Shown piece by piece: positions 7,678 to 17,227 of a DNA stretch of 64,000 nucleotides. How positions within the stretch are numbered: position 1 is the first letter of the stretch; every line of letters begins with the position of its first letter. The DNA is taken from positions 868,001 to 932,000 of the forward strand of contig CBDCVN010000013.1 in the NCBI GenBank assembly GCA_965223045.1, given 5' to 3'. Both the position numbers and the translations under genes were made by a program. The notes below the pieces were generated by a model. The model was not told the origin of the DNA. It ran no database searches and saw only the letters and a list, made by a program, of their open reading frames with translations. Source of the stretch: CBDCVN01 sp965223045. GTDB taxonomy: Bacteria > Deinococcota > Deinococci > Deinococcales > Trueperaceae.

Positions 7678-10551
7678 ATGCTGAAAACTTTAAATTTTAA
7701 ATTAACCCTATCAAGCACTATTTTAGGACTCTTAATGATGCTTTCTGGTTGCCTCCCTAGCTCTACGTTTCCAGAACCTAGGACACTAGATACTCACTCA
7801 CTTCATCTTGACTATATGGCTTTTTATCCTGATGATTTTTGCAATGGTGATAGCATCAAGATAGAAGTGTCAGAAGATTACCCTACAGATGGGGAGGATG
7901 GAGCACTATTTTTCGTTAATGGGCAGGCAATGAGAAAAAAAGAGCACTTTATTCAAGTACACATACCATCACTAACTTTTTTGGAAAATAGCCTTGAAAA
8001 AAACATTCCTTATAACATTGATTTAGCAACACGCTCTTCAAAAGAAGAAGGACACAAATGGAAAAGCATACGAGAAGGAGGAGTTAATGTTCGAAACTGT
8101 AATAATGAACCTTTTCCAATTATAGGTGTCCGACCAAATTGGGCTGACCCTAAACGTTTCAATTTGTATTTAAAAAATGCAGAAGAGATAAAAGCCTATC
8201 TTCTAGTAGAAAAGGGTGACTTTACCCAAGAGGAAGTGAAAGATTACTTTCTTGGTAAAGCATCTCTAAATGAGGATAAGATAAAATCTGCCCTTGTAGA
8301 AAGAATCTCCGTTAATTGGGAAGTGCAATCTTCTGACAACCCTACACTCAACTCTTCATTAGAGAATTCATTAAAAATAGACAAAAAGTTTGAAGACACT
8401 TTTGAAATAACTCGAGCAAACATAAGCCTAGCAGAAGAGGGACCCTCACTCGATAATCGTGGGGCACATGTTCTAGCTAACGTAGAAGGATTGGATAAAG
8501 TAGGAAAAGCGACTATTAACTTTGACAATCAATATGCATTTTCAGCAAAATACGGTATAATTAGAGCCCCATCAACAACAAATTTGACCACTTTAGCTGG
8601 AAAGAGTGTAGGAACATATGCCATAGAATCTCCAGAAAAAACGATAGACTTTCATAAAGTCGTTAAAGAATCACGTCCTTGTGACCCTACCAAAGATCCG
8701 TTTTTAGAAGAGGGGTTAACTTTAGAAGAGTATAAGTCTTTTGAAAACCTTATTAATCACAATGAACATAATGGTCAAACTTCCTTTAATAGCCTTAATC
8801 CAGGCTCTAGGATTTCTGGTAAAGTCCCAGTTCCTTTTAAAACATTTACTACACCTGAAGGTGTGATTGTTTTTTATGCCAAGAAAAAAGAAAGTGGAGA
8901 CTCTATTTGCGGCGTTTCTTACTATTTCATAGGCACAACTAAATCAGAAGGTTTAGAAAGACGAGGGGAAGCAATACTACATTTTGATGCACATATTAAC
9001 CCCTATTTGTTTGAAAAGATAAACTTCTCTGCCACTCATGTCCTTGAAGATTTAGGTGGCGACGAAGGGGATGAGGCAAATGAATTCATAAGCTTAGAGG
9101 ATTTAGAGCAAGAGAAGACATCAATCATCTCAGATGGAGAGAGGCAGCTACTTTTGGGAATGGAGGGGCCAGAGGATAGCGAACACCTTCTTGATTTACC
9201 CTTGGAAGAAGGTGAACCACAAGATCAACCAATACCATCGATACTTTCAGAAGAAGATTTATTTTATTTATTAGGAAATAAAGAATCTGTTCTTAATACT
9301 AGTGAAGCAAGTCCAGTCCTGTTAGACGTCCCTGAAGATATAAATGAGAGTTGCTTTGACTGGAGTGAAAGTAGAGAAGGTAAACACTGTGATTTCTCTG
9401 AAGCAGAATGGGGCTGGGTAGTAATGCCTAGCTTTGTAGTTAATGCAAAAAAGGGAGATATCTTTTTAACTACTGGTTGCGATTTAACATCACATCTACT
9501 CAATCAAGTAGATCCCCCTCAGCGTTATCCACACACGGGCATTATGACTGAAAACCATTATAAAATACGCCACTCAATAGGCTCCTCTAAGCGAGCTATA
9601 AGTCATGTAAGCGAGTTTTTGCCACCCAAAATCCCTGAAGACATACTGGCTTACTTTTGGCCCGGAACTATAGATCAAATTATTACCAAAGCAGTTGATG
9701 GGCAGTATTTTAAAGACCCAGCTAATGAAAATAACGCCTTTAGAATAACGGGAATAAATCCATTTAACCACAGGATTGAGTGTAGGGATAAAGAGATATT
9801 TGTGCCAATTATTATAAAGCCACCTCCAGAAGAAGAGCTAGACAAACCACGAGTAAGAAGTATTCTTCATGACATAGCTGATGAAGCCAAGGGAATTAAG
9901 GGTTTCTATAGCCTCTATGACTTTTCCAATTTTGAAGGACCAAAAGAGGCTATGGGGAACAGTGATGACTGGTTTAATGGAAGGGTTAATGCTGTTTGCT
10001 CTACGTTTATTCGTTTGGCAGCAATTGGGTTAGATTCATATGGCGAAGAATTTACACTTGAAGGTGAGACTCTTGAAGCACTTGATTTAAAAAATGGCGC
10101 ACAGGGAGCGCATTATTCTAATTCTACAGAAAGTAGAGACATAATAGGTCTAGAAAATAAAGATGGTCTATATTTTTATGATAAAAAGGAAAGGCGAATA
10201 GGTGCCAAGTTTATTCACAGCGAAATAAGAAGAACCCTAATAGACACAGCATTTGGAGGAAATTTTGGAGTGGCTAACATTGCCGATTTTGTTATAAACG
10301 GCCTAACAACTTCTGTTCCTAATCAATTTACCAATTGTTTTGTCCTTGGCCAATGCGAACCCTTAGGCCCTGAAGATCCAAATAGAAAAAATTGGGAAAA
10401 AGTTGGAGAGGGCTTAACTGTTAGCCCAGATGATTTGTTATTTTGGGATAAGCCTAGTGATGGTGGGGTTTATGGTTATCATGAACCAATAGAGTATTCT
10501 CCTAAGCGATTTATTAGAATCAGACAAGGTAAATGGGTAAATGATAATTAG
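7678..10551 (+). CDS. Large lipoprotein with permuted NlpC/P60 (YiiX/LRAT-like) domain
   Basis: A 957-aa protein. The signal peptide ends in a lipobox LSG-C25, so it should be membrane-anchored outside the cytoplasm. Residues about 30-560 are acidic, of unknown fold, and may be beta-rich. Residues about 590-800 look like a permuted papain-fold domain: GDIFLTTGCDL, then His619 in RYPHTGIM, and a later Cys774 in VNAVCSTFIRLA. The His-before-Cys order is that of YiiX/LRAT-type hydrolases, which cleave or transfer amide or ester bonds; the substrate is unknown. The ribosome-binding site AAGGAAGGG precedes the ATG. The start is secure. The long N-terminal part has no recognised family. Confidence 0.7.
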   Translation: MLKTLNFKLTLSSTILGLLMMLSGCLPSSTFPEPRTLDTHSLHLDYMAFYPDDFCNGDSIKIEVSEDYPTDGEDGALFFVNGQAMRKKEHFIQVHIPSLTFLENSLEKNIPYNIDLATRSSKEEGHKWKSIREGGVNVRNCNNEPFPIIGVRPNWADPKRFNLYLKNAEEIKAYLLVEKGDFTQEEVKDYFLGKASLNEDKIKSALVERISVNWEVQSSDNPTLNSSLENSLKIDKKFEDTFEITRANISLAEEGPSLDNRGAHVLANVEGLDKVGKATINFDNQYAFSAKYGIIRAPSTTNLTTLAGKSVGTYAIESPEKTIDFHKVVKESRPCDPTKDPFLEEGLTLEEYKSFENLINHNEHNGQTSFNSLNPGSRISGKVPVPFKTFTTPEGVIVFYAKKKESGDSICGVSYYFIGTTKSEGLERRGEAILHFDAHINPYLFEKINFSATHVLEDLGGDEGDEANEFISLEDLEQEKTSIISDGERQLLLGMEGPEDSEHLLDLPLEEGEPQDQPIPSILSEEDLFYLLGNKESVLNTSEASPVLLDVPEDINESCFDWSESREGKHCDFSEAEWGWVVMPSFVVNAKKGDIFLTTGCDLTSHLLNQVDPPQRYPHTGIMTENHYKIRHSIGSSKRAISHVSEFLPPKIPEDILAYFWPGTIDQIITKAVDGQYFKDPANENNAFRITGINPFNHRIECRDKEIFVPIIIKPPPEEELDKPRVRSILHDIADEAKGIKGFYSLYDFSNFEGPKEAMGNSDDWFNGRVNAVCSTFIRLAAIGLDSYGEEFTLEGETLEALDLKNGAQGAHYSNSTESRDIIGLENKDGLYFYDKKERRIGAKFIHSEIRRTLIDTAFGGNFGVANIADFVINGLTTSVPNQFTNCFVLGQCEPLGPEDPNRKNWEKVGEGLTVSPDDLLFWDKPSDGGVYGYHEPIEYSPKRFIRIRQGKWVNDN

Positions 10552-10627
10552 AATGGGTTAGGTAGGATAATTTTTCTGGAGACCTACTAATTAACATAAT
10601 TTCAAGGCTCTTCCATTATGTTTTCTA

Positions 10628-10749
10628 AAGCCCCTGCCTATGGTGGGGGATAAACCCAGCCATTTCAAGTTTTCCCACTCCTTATAGGGGTAATGTAAAC
10701 AAGCCGCCACCTCAGGTGGTAGAGTGGTATCTTGACTCACTTGACTCAC
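10628..10749 (+). mobile_element. Possible remnant of an IS200/IS605-type right end
   Basis: Two short hairpins (CCCCTGCC-TAT-GGTGGGG at 10631-10649, and GCCACC-TCA-GGTGGT at 10706-10720) are followed by a direct repeat TTGACTCAC TTGACTCAC (10732-10749). Subterminal hairpins of this kind occur at the ends of IS200/IS605 elements and their guide-RNA regions. No tnpA or tnpB remains. The call rests on hairpin style only. Confidence 0.3.
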
Positions 10750-10943
10750 CTCAAAAAGCCTCCTAAAACTTTTTGAGGTAATTCTACACTTATACTTTTT
10801 GTCAAATAATACCTCAATCTGTTTGGAGCAGAGATCACATTTTAAGAGGGTAAATTATTTCTGCACACATTTTCACAAGGGCCTATGAGAAATATTTTGT
10901 CTGCAAAGGACTTCTTTAGAGGTGCGTAATTCTAGTATTTAGC
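10744..10943 (+). repeat. MITE-like repeat, copy 1 (left part missing)
   Basis: About 200 bp similar to 11431-11631 and 19661-19858. It begins with a perfect 11-bp hairpin (ACCTCAAAAAG / CTTTTTGAGGT) and ends in GTGCGTAATTCTAGT. The left third seen in copies 2 and 3 is replaced by the hairpin-rich segment at 10628-10749. It is non-coding. Confidence 0.8.
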
Positions 10944-11027
10944 GAAAAAGCCATTCTTTATAACCAAAGTAAGTATCTTGTTAACCTATTGAGCTTAAAA
11001 TGGTAATTATATATGCGAGGTCAAGTA

Positions 11028-11357
11028 ATGAAAAAAATGATTAGTCCAAAATTTATTAAATCACCTAACTTACTTTTAGAAGAAGATGATGTCAAAACAG
11101 TTACAAATGAAATCATTAAAGGTGAATTAGATGTATTTCTAGCCCTTAAGAAAGTAAGTAGTGGAGATTATATATACGAGCTTTTACCAGAAGATGATTT
11201 ACAAGCTTTGCTCTTGGCTGCTGCGAAGCTTGCTATGGAATCTGCCCCCCATACTCAGGTAAGTTGTAGTATATATGATCCAAATCAGAACCTTCTTAGC
11301 ACTCATAGCATTGATAACTACTTTATCAATCAATCTTTTATTAACCCGTCTAGATAA
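11028..11357 (+). CDS. Small protein of unknown function, tail provided by a repeat element
   Basis: A 109-aa product. I chose the ATG at 11028 because GCGAGGT lies at ideal spacing before it; the upstream ATG at 11013 has no such site. The protein is acidic and helical (LLLEEDDVKTVTNEIIKGEL ... DDLQALLLAAAKLAMESA). I do not recognise it. The last dozen or so codons and the stop fall inside the MITE-like repeat copy 2, so the native C-terminus may have been replaced when the repeat inserted. Confidence 0.5.
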   Translation: MKKMISPKFIKSPNLLLEEDDVKTVTNEIIKGELDVFLALKKVSSGDYIYELLPEDDLQALLLAAAKLAMESAPHTQVSCSIYDPNQNLLSTHSIDNYFINQSFINPSR

Positions 11358-11631
11358 AGGTTTTTGTCAACTATATATCAGAAGAGGTGTTTCTGATGCA
11401 AAGTTTTTTTGCAGCTTCCTGCACAGTAATTTTACTCACCTCAAAATGCCTCTTAAAACTTGTTGAGGTAATTCCACACTTATACTTTTTGTCAGATAAC
11501 ACCTCAATCTGTTTGGAACAGGGCTTACACTTTAAAAGAGTCAATTACTCCTGTACACATTTTTACAAAGGCCTATGAGAAATATTTTGTTTGCAAAGGA
11601 TTTCTTAAGAGGTGCGTAATTCCAGTATTTA
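11320..11631 (+). repeat. MITE-like repeat, copy 2
   Basis: About 310 bp matching copy 3 closely from 11347 (GTCTAGATAAAGG) to 11630 (GTGCGTAATTCCAGT). The left terminal repeat is decayed (about half of 28 positions match copy 3). The internal hairpin ACCTCAA/TTGAGGT is kept with two mismatched pairs. It ends just before the holA stop codon. Confidence 0.8.
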
Positions 11632-12567
11632 CTAACTCATATGAAAATTTGTTAATTTGAGTGTCAAAGATTCTAAGGTCCACTGGATATCTTTACCTGT
11701 TTTCATGGCTATATCTGCCTCGAGCAAAGTAATCAAAAGATCTTTAAGTTTTGGTTCATTTAATTTTTCACTTAGAAACAATGCTTTTTTGGCTACAAAG
11801 GGTTTTACCTTTAAAGTCTTTGCTACTAAACCAGCATCAATTTTAGCTCGGTTCTCACGCATAGCTACACACTTTGCTACTAAGTTATATTGCCATTGTA
11901 ATGCGCCTAGGATTCTTTGCGGGACTTCTCCTTGAGCTAACAAGCTACGGGAAGTGTGTAGTGCAACTTTACTATCACCTCGAGCACAGGCCTCTATAAG
12001 ATCAAAAGCATCCCTAGTCGCAAGGCGATTAACTATTTCTCGTACACGTTTACTTGATAATGATTCATCAAGCACTGCTAGCTTTTGGATTTCAGAAACA
12101 ATTGCTGGTAGATCTTCGGCAAAAAGGTCAACTAAGGTTTGAGGAACATCACTTTTAAAATTAACTCCAGCCTTTGTTAGCTCCATTCTTACCCAGTTAG
12201 TTAGTGCACTAAATCTTGGAGTAGGCAAATGCTCATGTTTACCTAACTTATTATAAGTTTTTTGACGTGAAGTAGAAGCTTGCAAATCAAGTATAACTAT
12301 AAAAACATTATTAGGGACACTTTCTAAAACCTTTAGAAGGTTGTTACGAGGCTTGATGCCTGCTTGCCCTTTAAAAGCAGCGTCAAAGTCCAGCAAGAAA
12401 GCAACTTGTCCAAACAACCCCGACTGTGAGACTAGCTGGCTTACCTCATCGGCATCCATACCTTCACCCAGCTCAGTTATACTTTCACCTTTCAAGCTTT
12501 GTTTTTTAAGGGCTTGCCTTGTGGCTCGAGTAGCCAAAAAAGGATCGCCAGAAAAAGAAAGAATCAC
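11632..12567 (-). CDS. holA: DNA polymerase III delta subunit
   Basis: A 311-aa HolA-type clamp-loader subunit. The start GTG at 12567 gives MILSFSGDPFLATRATRQAL, typical of the N-terminal loading domain. Mid-protein it has the FVEDLPAIVSEIQKLA-like helix pattern (here LFAEDLPAIVSEIQKLAVL) and a C-terminal collar (SLLAQGEVPQRILGALQWQY). It opens the sliding clamp in the replication clamp loader. It is divergent from tyrA with 47 bp between starts. It contains three CTCGAG sites. Repeat copy 2 abuts its 3' end. Confidence 0.88.
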   Translation of the reverse strand: MILSFSGDPFLATRATRQALKKQSLKGESITELGEGMDADEVSQLVSQSGLFGQVAFLLDFDAAFKGQAGIKPRNNLLKVLESVPNNVFIVILDLQASTSRQKTYNKLGKHEHLPTPRFSALTNWVRMELTKAGVNFKSDVPQTLVDLFAEDLPAIVSEIQKLAVLDESLSSKRVREIVNRLATRDAFDLIEACARGDSKVALHTSRSLLAQGEVPQRILGALQWQYNLVAKCVAMRENRAKIDAGLVAKTLKVKPFVAKKALFLSEKLNEPKLKDLLITLLEADIAMKTGKDIQWTLESLTLKLTNFHMS

Positions 12568-12614
12568 CTAGTCATTTTAACTTATTTGCTTACTTATCTT
12601 GATAAGATTCATTT

Positions 12615-13709
12615 GTGAAACCTGCTCCTTTATTTAAAAATATAGCTATAGCTGGTGTGGGCTTAATTGGTGGCTCTATTGGCCTAGGAGTTCATCAGCG
12701 TTTTCTAGCAAACAGAGTTATAGGTTTAGACCAAAACCCTAAAGCTTTAGAGGCTGCCCTAGGTATGGGAGTAATTGATGAGGCTAAATTCAACCCGGGC
12801 AAGTGGCTAATAGATATTGATCTATTAATTCTAGCCTCTCCAGCTGCTACAATTATATCTTCAGCTGAAAGTATGCAACCTTTCTTAAAATCTGAAGCTA
12901 TAGTTATGGATGTAGGAAGTACTAAAGCTGATATTGTCAAGCAGCTTTACGAACTAGGACTTAATTTTGTAGGCACACATCCTATGGCTGGCAGCGAAAA
13001 AGAAGGGGTCCAAAACGCGAGTGCTGCACTTTTAGAAAATGCCTTGTGGGTAATTACTCCTGATAGCTCTACAGATCATAAAGCGCTCGAGGTAGTGCAT
13101 AATTTTATAGAGCGCTTAGGTGCTCAAGTTACCGAAATTTCCCCTCAAAAGCATGACAAGCTAGTAGCAGCGGTAAGTCACTTACCTTATCTATCGGCAT
13201 TGGCTCTTACTAGAGCTATTGCTGAGGATGAAGAGAGTCAAAAGATGATGCTCTTAGCCGCAGGTGGTTTTCGTGATGTTACTCGAGTAGCCTCAGGTAG
13301 TCCTCGTATGAGTCGTGATATGGTGGTAGGGAATAAGACACAGATCAGAGAAGTTCTAGAAATATTTAAAAGGCATTTAGATGATTTGGAAAAATTGCTC
13401 GATCAGCCTGAAAGAATGCTCTTAGCTGCAGAATCTGCTAAAAACATTAGAGACAGCATTCCTATTGTTAAGCGTAGTTTGTTACCTCCAAACTTTGAAA
13501 TAAATGTTGCTGTGCCAGACAAACCGGGTCAATTAGCACATATAACTACTGCTTTAGGTGATGCTGGTGTAAATATTCGTAATATTGCTGTTTTAGATAT
13601 ACGTGAAGCGGGTGGTGCATTAAGACTAGATTTTAATAACGAAGAAAGCCTTAATAAGGCATATAGTATTCTAACTTCCTTAGAATATGAGGTTAGGCGT
13701 ACATTTTGA
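12615..13709 (+). CDS. tyrA: Prephenate dehydrogenase with ACT domain
   Basis: A 364-aa protein. The NAD-binding GVGLIGGS is at about 14-21, followed by the prephenate dehydrogenase core with GTHPMAGSEKEGV and VAAVSHLPYL. Residues about 297-364 are an ACT domain (VAVPDKPGQLAHITTALG), which in this family mediates tyrosine feedback. It oxidatively decarboxylates prephenate to 4-hydroxyphenylpyruvate in tyrosine synthesis. It starts at GTG 12615. CTCGAG is at 13086 and 13282. Downstream, a 1713-bp IS begins 136 bp after the stop. Confidence 0.92.
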   Translation: MKPAPLFKNIAIAGVGLIGGSIGLGVHQRFLANRVIGLDQNPKALEAALGMGVIDEAKFNPGKWLIDIDLLILASPAATIISSAESMQPFLKSEAIVMDVGSTKADIVKQLYELGLNFVGTHPMAGSEKEGVQNASAALLENALWVITPDSSTDHKALEVVHNFIERLGAQVTEISPQKHDKLVAAVSHLPYLSALALTRAIAEDEESQKMMLLAAGGFRDVTRVASGSPRMSRDMVVGNKTQIREVLEIFKRHLDDLEKLLDQPERMLLAAESAKNIRDSIPIVKRSLLPPNFEINVAVPDKPGQLAHITTALGDAGVNIRNIAVLDIREAGGALRLDFNNEESLNKAYSILTSLEYEVRRTF

Positions 13710-13844
13710 TCGTTTGAGTTTCTCCAGCTAACAAATGAGTTTGTCAGCAGCAACTCTTATACCAAAACATTTTAAAGCCATTGTATTGAATGGTTCGTTT
13801 GGTTGGTCTCTAATATCGTAGGGGTAAACTGTTATATGTGGGTA

Positions 13845-15557
13845 CTCAACTTTGGCAGTAGTGAGTATGTTAGTAATATTAGTTCACTCAACTAATTATA
13901 GCAATTCTCAAAGGAAAAATCATCAGTAAAGGAACAAAGAAAACCTAAAAGACCTAAATAGTAAATTAAAAAGGACTCAAAAAGCAATTGGATTTTTAAA
14001 TAAACGCTTTCTAGTAGCAGACAGCAGCTAAAATAGGTGCCATCAAACTTTCAAGTGTTTGCCCTTTTACTAATCCAGCACTTATGAAACTTGCCAAACT
14101 CCACAAGCTCTGTGCTTTTGCTACTCGACACCAATGGGAGTTACTACCTTCAATTTCTACCTTGAGTTGATTTTGAAGCTTTTTTAAGAGATCCTGATCA
14201 TGAGGTATGGCTCGCAATAAGCTGTAAACTACGGCAACAAAGCTAATATGTCTGCATATCGCTTCAATATCCCGTACCTGATACTGGTCCAAACCTTCTG
14301 CCTTACCTTCTTCATGATATACTTCAATTGGCCACCTATGGCGTCTGATTCTTGTTATTCCTGCTGATTGCCATTTTAAGCAATTTGAAATTAATGCATA
14401 TGGCTCACCCTTCAATTCTTCCTCTCTGTAATTGATAACTAATCTTTGCTTCCCAAAATTCTTAACCTTAATCGTGCAACAAAAACTGTAGTACCTTTCT
14501 TTCTTTCCCTTGTAGGAAATGGTTATTTTACGGAAAACTGGCTTCTTCTCCTCACTTAAATTATCGAAATGCTCTTTTTTAAGTCTCTGACTGAAGTCTT
14601 TAATTGTTTCTTCTTGCCCATTTACAATTACTTTATCATCTGCACAAAGTGTTCCTACATAGGGAAGTTTAAGTTCCTTGTCAATGAAACGACAAAAAGG
14701 AGCTGCTGTATACCATTTATCAAATACTATAGGCAGTTTCATCCTTGGATTACTTTCCTTCCATTTAGATAGCAATCTTTTTGCAATGTGAAACTTGCTT
14801 TCATACAAATCTGTGACACCATCTTTGTTTTGATGCCTTCTCCATAATCTTATCAAGTACTGTCGCCATTTTGCTTCATTAGTCTTTTTCAGTTCTAGCT
14901 TACTTTCCTTGATGGGAATACCTAGCTCTGGCAGCCCCTCCTCTATTTTCTCAAGGTCAGCGGGTTTCCATAATTCAAATTCTACTGGATAGTCAGTTTG
15001 ATCGTCACTATAGTGTAACCCTACCAAATGGTGCGCCCAAACATGGCATCCTTTACTAGAATCATAAAGTTTTGCTATGCCTTTAAAGTGTTTGCCATAA
15101 TGCTCAAGCAAAGTATCATCTATACTTAACACACCTTTAGGTTTGAAACGAGTACCTTCCAGACTTGCTAAAAGGTCTAAACGTTTTTGGTTTAGTTTCT
15201 CTTCACTAAAAGGGCTTTTGTTTAACAAGCGATTAAGGCTGCTTTGATCACGGTTCTCAAAAATAATCAAGCGATTAATCCCCTCAACGGTTTTGTTTTC
15301 TGAAACAATAAGTCCACTTATATAACGTTTGAACTGTGTCATGGCTGAATCAGAGAAAATATCTTTAAAGAAATGTTCATAATGCTTAACAACTTCAGGG
15401 TAATCAAGCAGGGGTACCATATAATCACCTCCACGGTGTGTTTATACATTTTAGGAGGTGTTATTCATAATGTGAAGATTAGTAACAATTTGCTTTATCG
15501 GATATTAGCCTATTTTCGTTTTCCTGACATCGCAAAGGCCTCACTGCAAAAGTTGAG
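13845..15557 (-). mobile_element. 1713-bp IS (IS701/IS4-like DDE), copy 1
   Basis: Ends are CTCAACTTTTGCAGTGAGG and CTCAACTTTGGCAGTAGTGAG, inverted. A perfect 6-bp target duplication TGGGTA flanks it (13839-13844 and 15558-15563). Identical-length copies occur at 61330-63042 and, interrupted, at 47022-49740. The element contains no CTCGAG. It separates tyrA from the small gene at 15591. Confidence 0.93.
14011..15420 (-). CDS. DDE transposase of the 1713-bp IS, copy 1
   Basis: A 469-aa intact transposase. The first catalytic Asp region is GVLSIDDTLLEHYGKH, then VFDKWYTAAPF, and the Glu region is RRHRWPIEVYHEEGK. The style recalls IS701/IS4-type RNase H transposases; I am not certain of the exact family. 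The protein is the same in all three copies in this window, suggesting recent activity. Confidence 0.88.
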   Translation of the reverse strand: MVPLLDYPEVVKHYEHFFKDIFSDSAMTQFKRYISGLIVSENKTVEGINRLIIFENRDQSSLNRLLNKSPFSEEKLNQKRLDLLASLEGTRFKPKGVLSIDDTLLEHYGKHFKGIAKLYDSSKGCHVWAHHLVGLHYSDDQTDYPVEFELWKPADLEKIEEGLPELGIPIKESKLELKKTNEAKWRQYLIRLWRRHQNKDGVTDLYESKFHIAKRLLSKWKESNPRMKLPIVFDKWYTAAPFCRFIDKELKLPYVGTLCADDKVIVNGQEETIKDFSQRLKKEHFDNLSEEKKPVFRKITISYKGKKERYYSFCCTIKVKNFGKQRLVINYREEELKGEPYALISNCLKWQSAGITRIRRHRWPIEVYHEEGKAEGLDQYQVRDIEAICRHISFVAVVYSLLRAIPHDQDLLKKLQNQLKVEIEGSNSHWCRVAKAQSLWSLASFISAGLVKGQTLESLMAPILAAVCY

Positions 15558-15590
15558 TGGGTAATAGCAAGGTGAGTTTAGGAGTGGAAA

Positions 15591-15992
15591 ATGAGTCGTG
15601 ATTTAATCATATTTGATCCATTGGGTCTAAAAGATTTCCCGAGTGGTACTGATTCCATTGTTGACGCAGTAAACAAGTATATAGCAACCACTGAACAAAT
15701 CAAAGCCGACCCAAGCAGCAAACCTACTTCAAAGATTAAAAGTATTATTGCAAGCATGGAGCAGAAGTATGGCGACATCCATAGCAAAAATGCACCGTGG
15801 ACTATGTGGCCACCATCTGTCATTGCAAATGGACGATATTGTGTTTTTAATTTAGGATTTGACAGCGACATCACCAACATGACCATTAGTTTTTCTGAAG
15901 CAGCGCAAAGTGCTGGCGTTATATTGATTGACCCACAAGGACGGGAACCCCTTCTTTCAGCTCCTGACGGTAGTGGAATATTGGATTTTTAA
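15591..15992 (+). CDS. Cytoplasmic protein of unknown function
   Basis: A 133-aa product with AGGAGTGGAAA before the ATG, so the start is well supported. There is no signal peptide. The C-terminal half (MTISFSEAAQSAGVILIDPQG) looks like an alpha/beta domain. I do not recognise the family. It resembles small immunity-type proteins in size and composition, but no toxin is adjacent. The IS ending at 15557 lies 33 bp upstream and has probably separated it from its original promoter or partner gene. Confidence 0.55.
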   Translation: MSRDLIIFDPLGLKDFPSGTDSIVDAVNKYIATTEQIKADPSSKPTSKIKSIIASMEQKYGDIHSKNAPWTMWPPSVIANGRYCVFNLGFDSDITNMTISFSEAAQSAGVILIDPQGREPLLSAPDGSGILDF

Positions 15993-16122
15993 TCCCTGCT
16001 CAATTTCAAATGCCCTAACAGCTCTAATAATATAGTATATTTTCTAAGACGCCTATAACAATATTTAGATTCGTTTCAAGAATCCAATGGTTTCATCCTT
16101 TTTCGTAGGTTTGATATGGGTG

Positions 16123-16800
16123 TCAGGTAGAGTTGGAAGCAATTGGGAAAACTTTAAATATAGTTACAAAGCGCTCGAGCACTTCCCTATCTCCCTCAAA
16201 GTGAAGTTGCCCTCCTAATAAAGTCTCTTTAACAGAAAGCTCTCCTATAAGGAGTTCAGCATAGGCTTTTGCCCCTGTGTGCAAGACCAAGTCTGGTTTT
16301 TTTGCTGACCCTTGCTCGATATTTAAAGTTCCATTTTGGATAGAGACGATCATAACATTGTTGTCTATATGCAATTCATAACTTTCCTCAATATCCTTAG
16401 CAAGTTCAGGGTTGAAAAGTGTTCTTAGTTTGAGAGCTTCAGAACCTAAACTTGAGTGAAGCTCTTCTGGTAAAGGTGATAAAACTTGTACTCCCCAACG
16501 ACTGAGTGCTAGAAAACTTTCTTCCAAAGATTGCCCTAGAGAAGTGAGCTCATAAACATCGACATCTGCAGGTGGGGGAAGCCTATGTTTAATTAGTATA
16601 TTTTCTAGCTCGAGCTTTTTAAGCCTTTCTGAAAGCAAATTGGTACTTATGTTGGGTAAACCCTCAAGTAAATCTTTAAAACGTCTAGGACCTACTAGCA
16701 ATTCACGAATAATCAAAATAGTCCAACGTTCACCAATTAAGTCCAGTGCTTGGGCTAAGGCACAATATTGACCATAACTACGATCTATCACACACAACAT
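16123..16800 (-). CDS. HxlR-type winged-helix regulator with SCP2-like C-terminal domain
   Basis: A 225-aa protein from the ATG at 16800; an upstream TTG at 16827 is less likely. The HxlR motif is clear: CALAQALDLIGERWTILIIR, LLVGPRRFKDLLEGLP, then NLLSERLKKLE. The last roughly 100 residues (DLVLHTGAKAYAELLIGELS) resemble an SCP2-type lipid-binding domain, a known fusion in this family that may sense a hydrophobic ligand. It is divergent from the small secreted protein at 16890, which it may control. It carries two CTCGAG sites. Confidence 0.8.
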   Translation of the reverse strand: MLCVIDRSYGQYCALAQALDLIGERWTILIIRELLVGPRRFKDLLEGLPNISTNLLSERLKKLELENILIKHRLPPPADVDVYELTSLGQSLEESFLALSRWGVQVLSPLPEELHSSLGSEALKLRTLFNPELAKDIEESYELHIDNNVMIVSIQNGTLNIEQGSAKKPDLVLHTGAKAYAELLIGELSVKETLLGGQLHFEGDREVLERFVTIFKVFPIASNST

Positions 16801-16889
16801 TATAAAGAAAATATCTCTCGACTTCAAATATTGAAATATTACTTGATTTTTTGAAGTGATAGATATAATATTTAAAGTGAGGTATTTCT

Positions 16890-17183
16890 ATGGTGAAAAC
16901 TTTTTATATTTGTGTTTTTTTCTTGGTCCTATTAGTTCTTTTGTCCTTACCAGCAAAATCACAACAAAGCATGATTGGATGCTTGCAAGGCCTAGCACTT
17001 ATTACCAAGCAAGAGAATGGACAAATTCAAAGATCTTGTGTCACACCAAATATTGCTGAGGTATTTGTTACTAAGGGTTGGCAATTGTATGGAGCAACTC
17101 ATGCAGATAAGGAGATTATAATGTCAGAGACTTATGAACAAACTAGTCGAGATTTTTTTGCAGCTATGACTGAAGTTTATTGA
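16890..17183 (+). CDS. Small secreted protein with CVTP...GW motif
   Basis: A 97-aa product starting at ATG 16890, with TGAGGT upstream. The first roughly 25 residues are a signal peptide (FFLVLLVLLSLPAKS-Q). The mature region has GCLQGL, then SCVTPNIAEVFVTKGW. The same C-V-T-P ... V-x-x-G-W pattern occurs in the truncated gene at 42223-42572, so the two are paralogues. The function is unknown; the motif is a short module I have seen in secreted proteins of uncharacterised role. The IS1634-type element begins soon after the stop. Confidence 0.65.
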   Translation: MVKTFYICVFFLVLLVLLSLPAKSQQSMIGCLQGLALITKQENGQIQRSCVTPNIAEVFVTKGWQLYGATHADKEIIMSETYEQTSRDFFAAMTEVY

Positions 17184-17227
17184 TCAAAATCGGCGTTAGC
17201 ATCTTTCTACACAATGCAAATGGGTAA

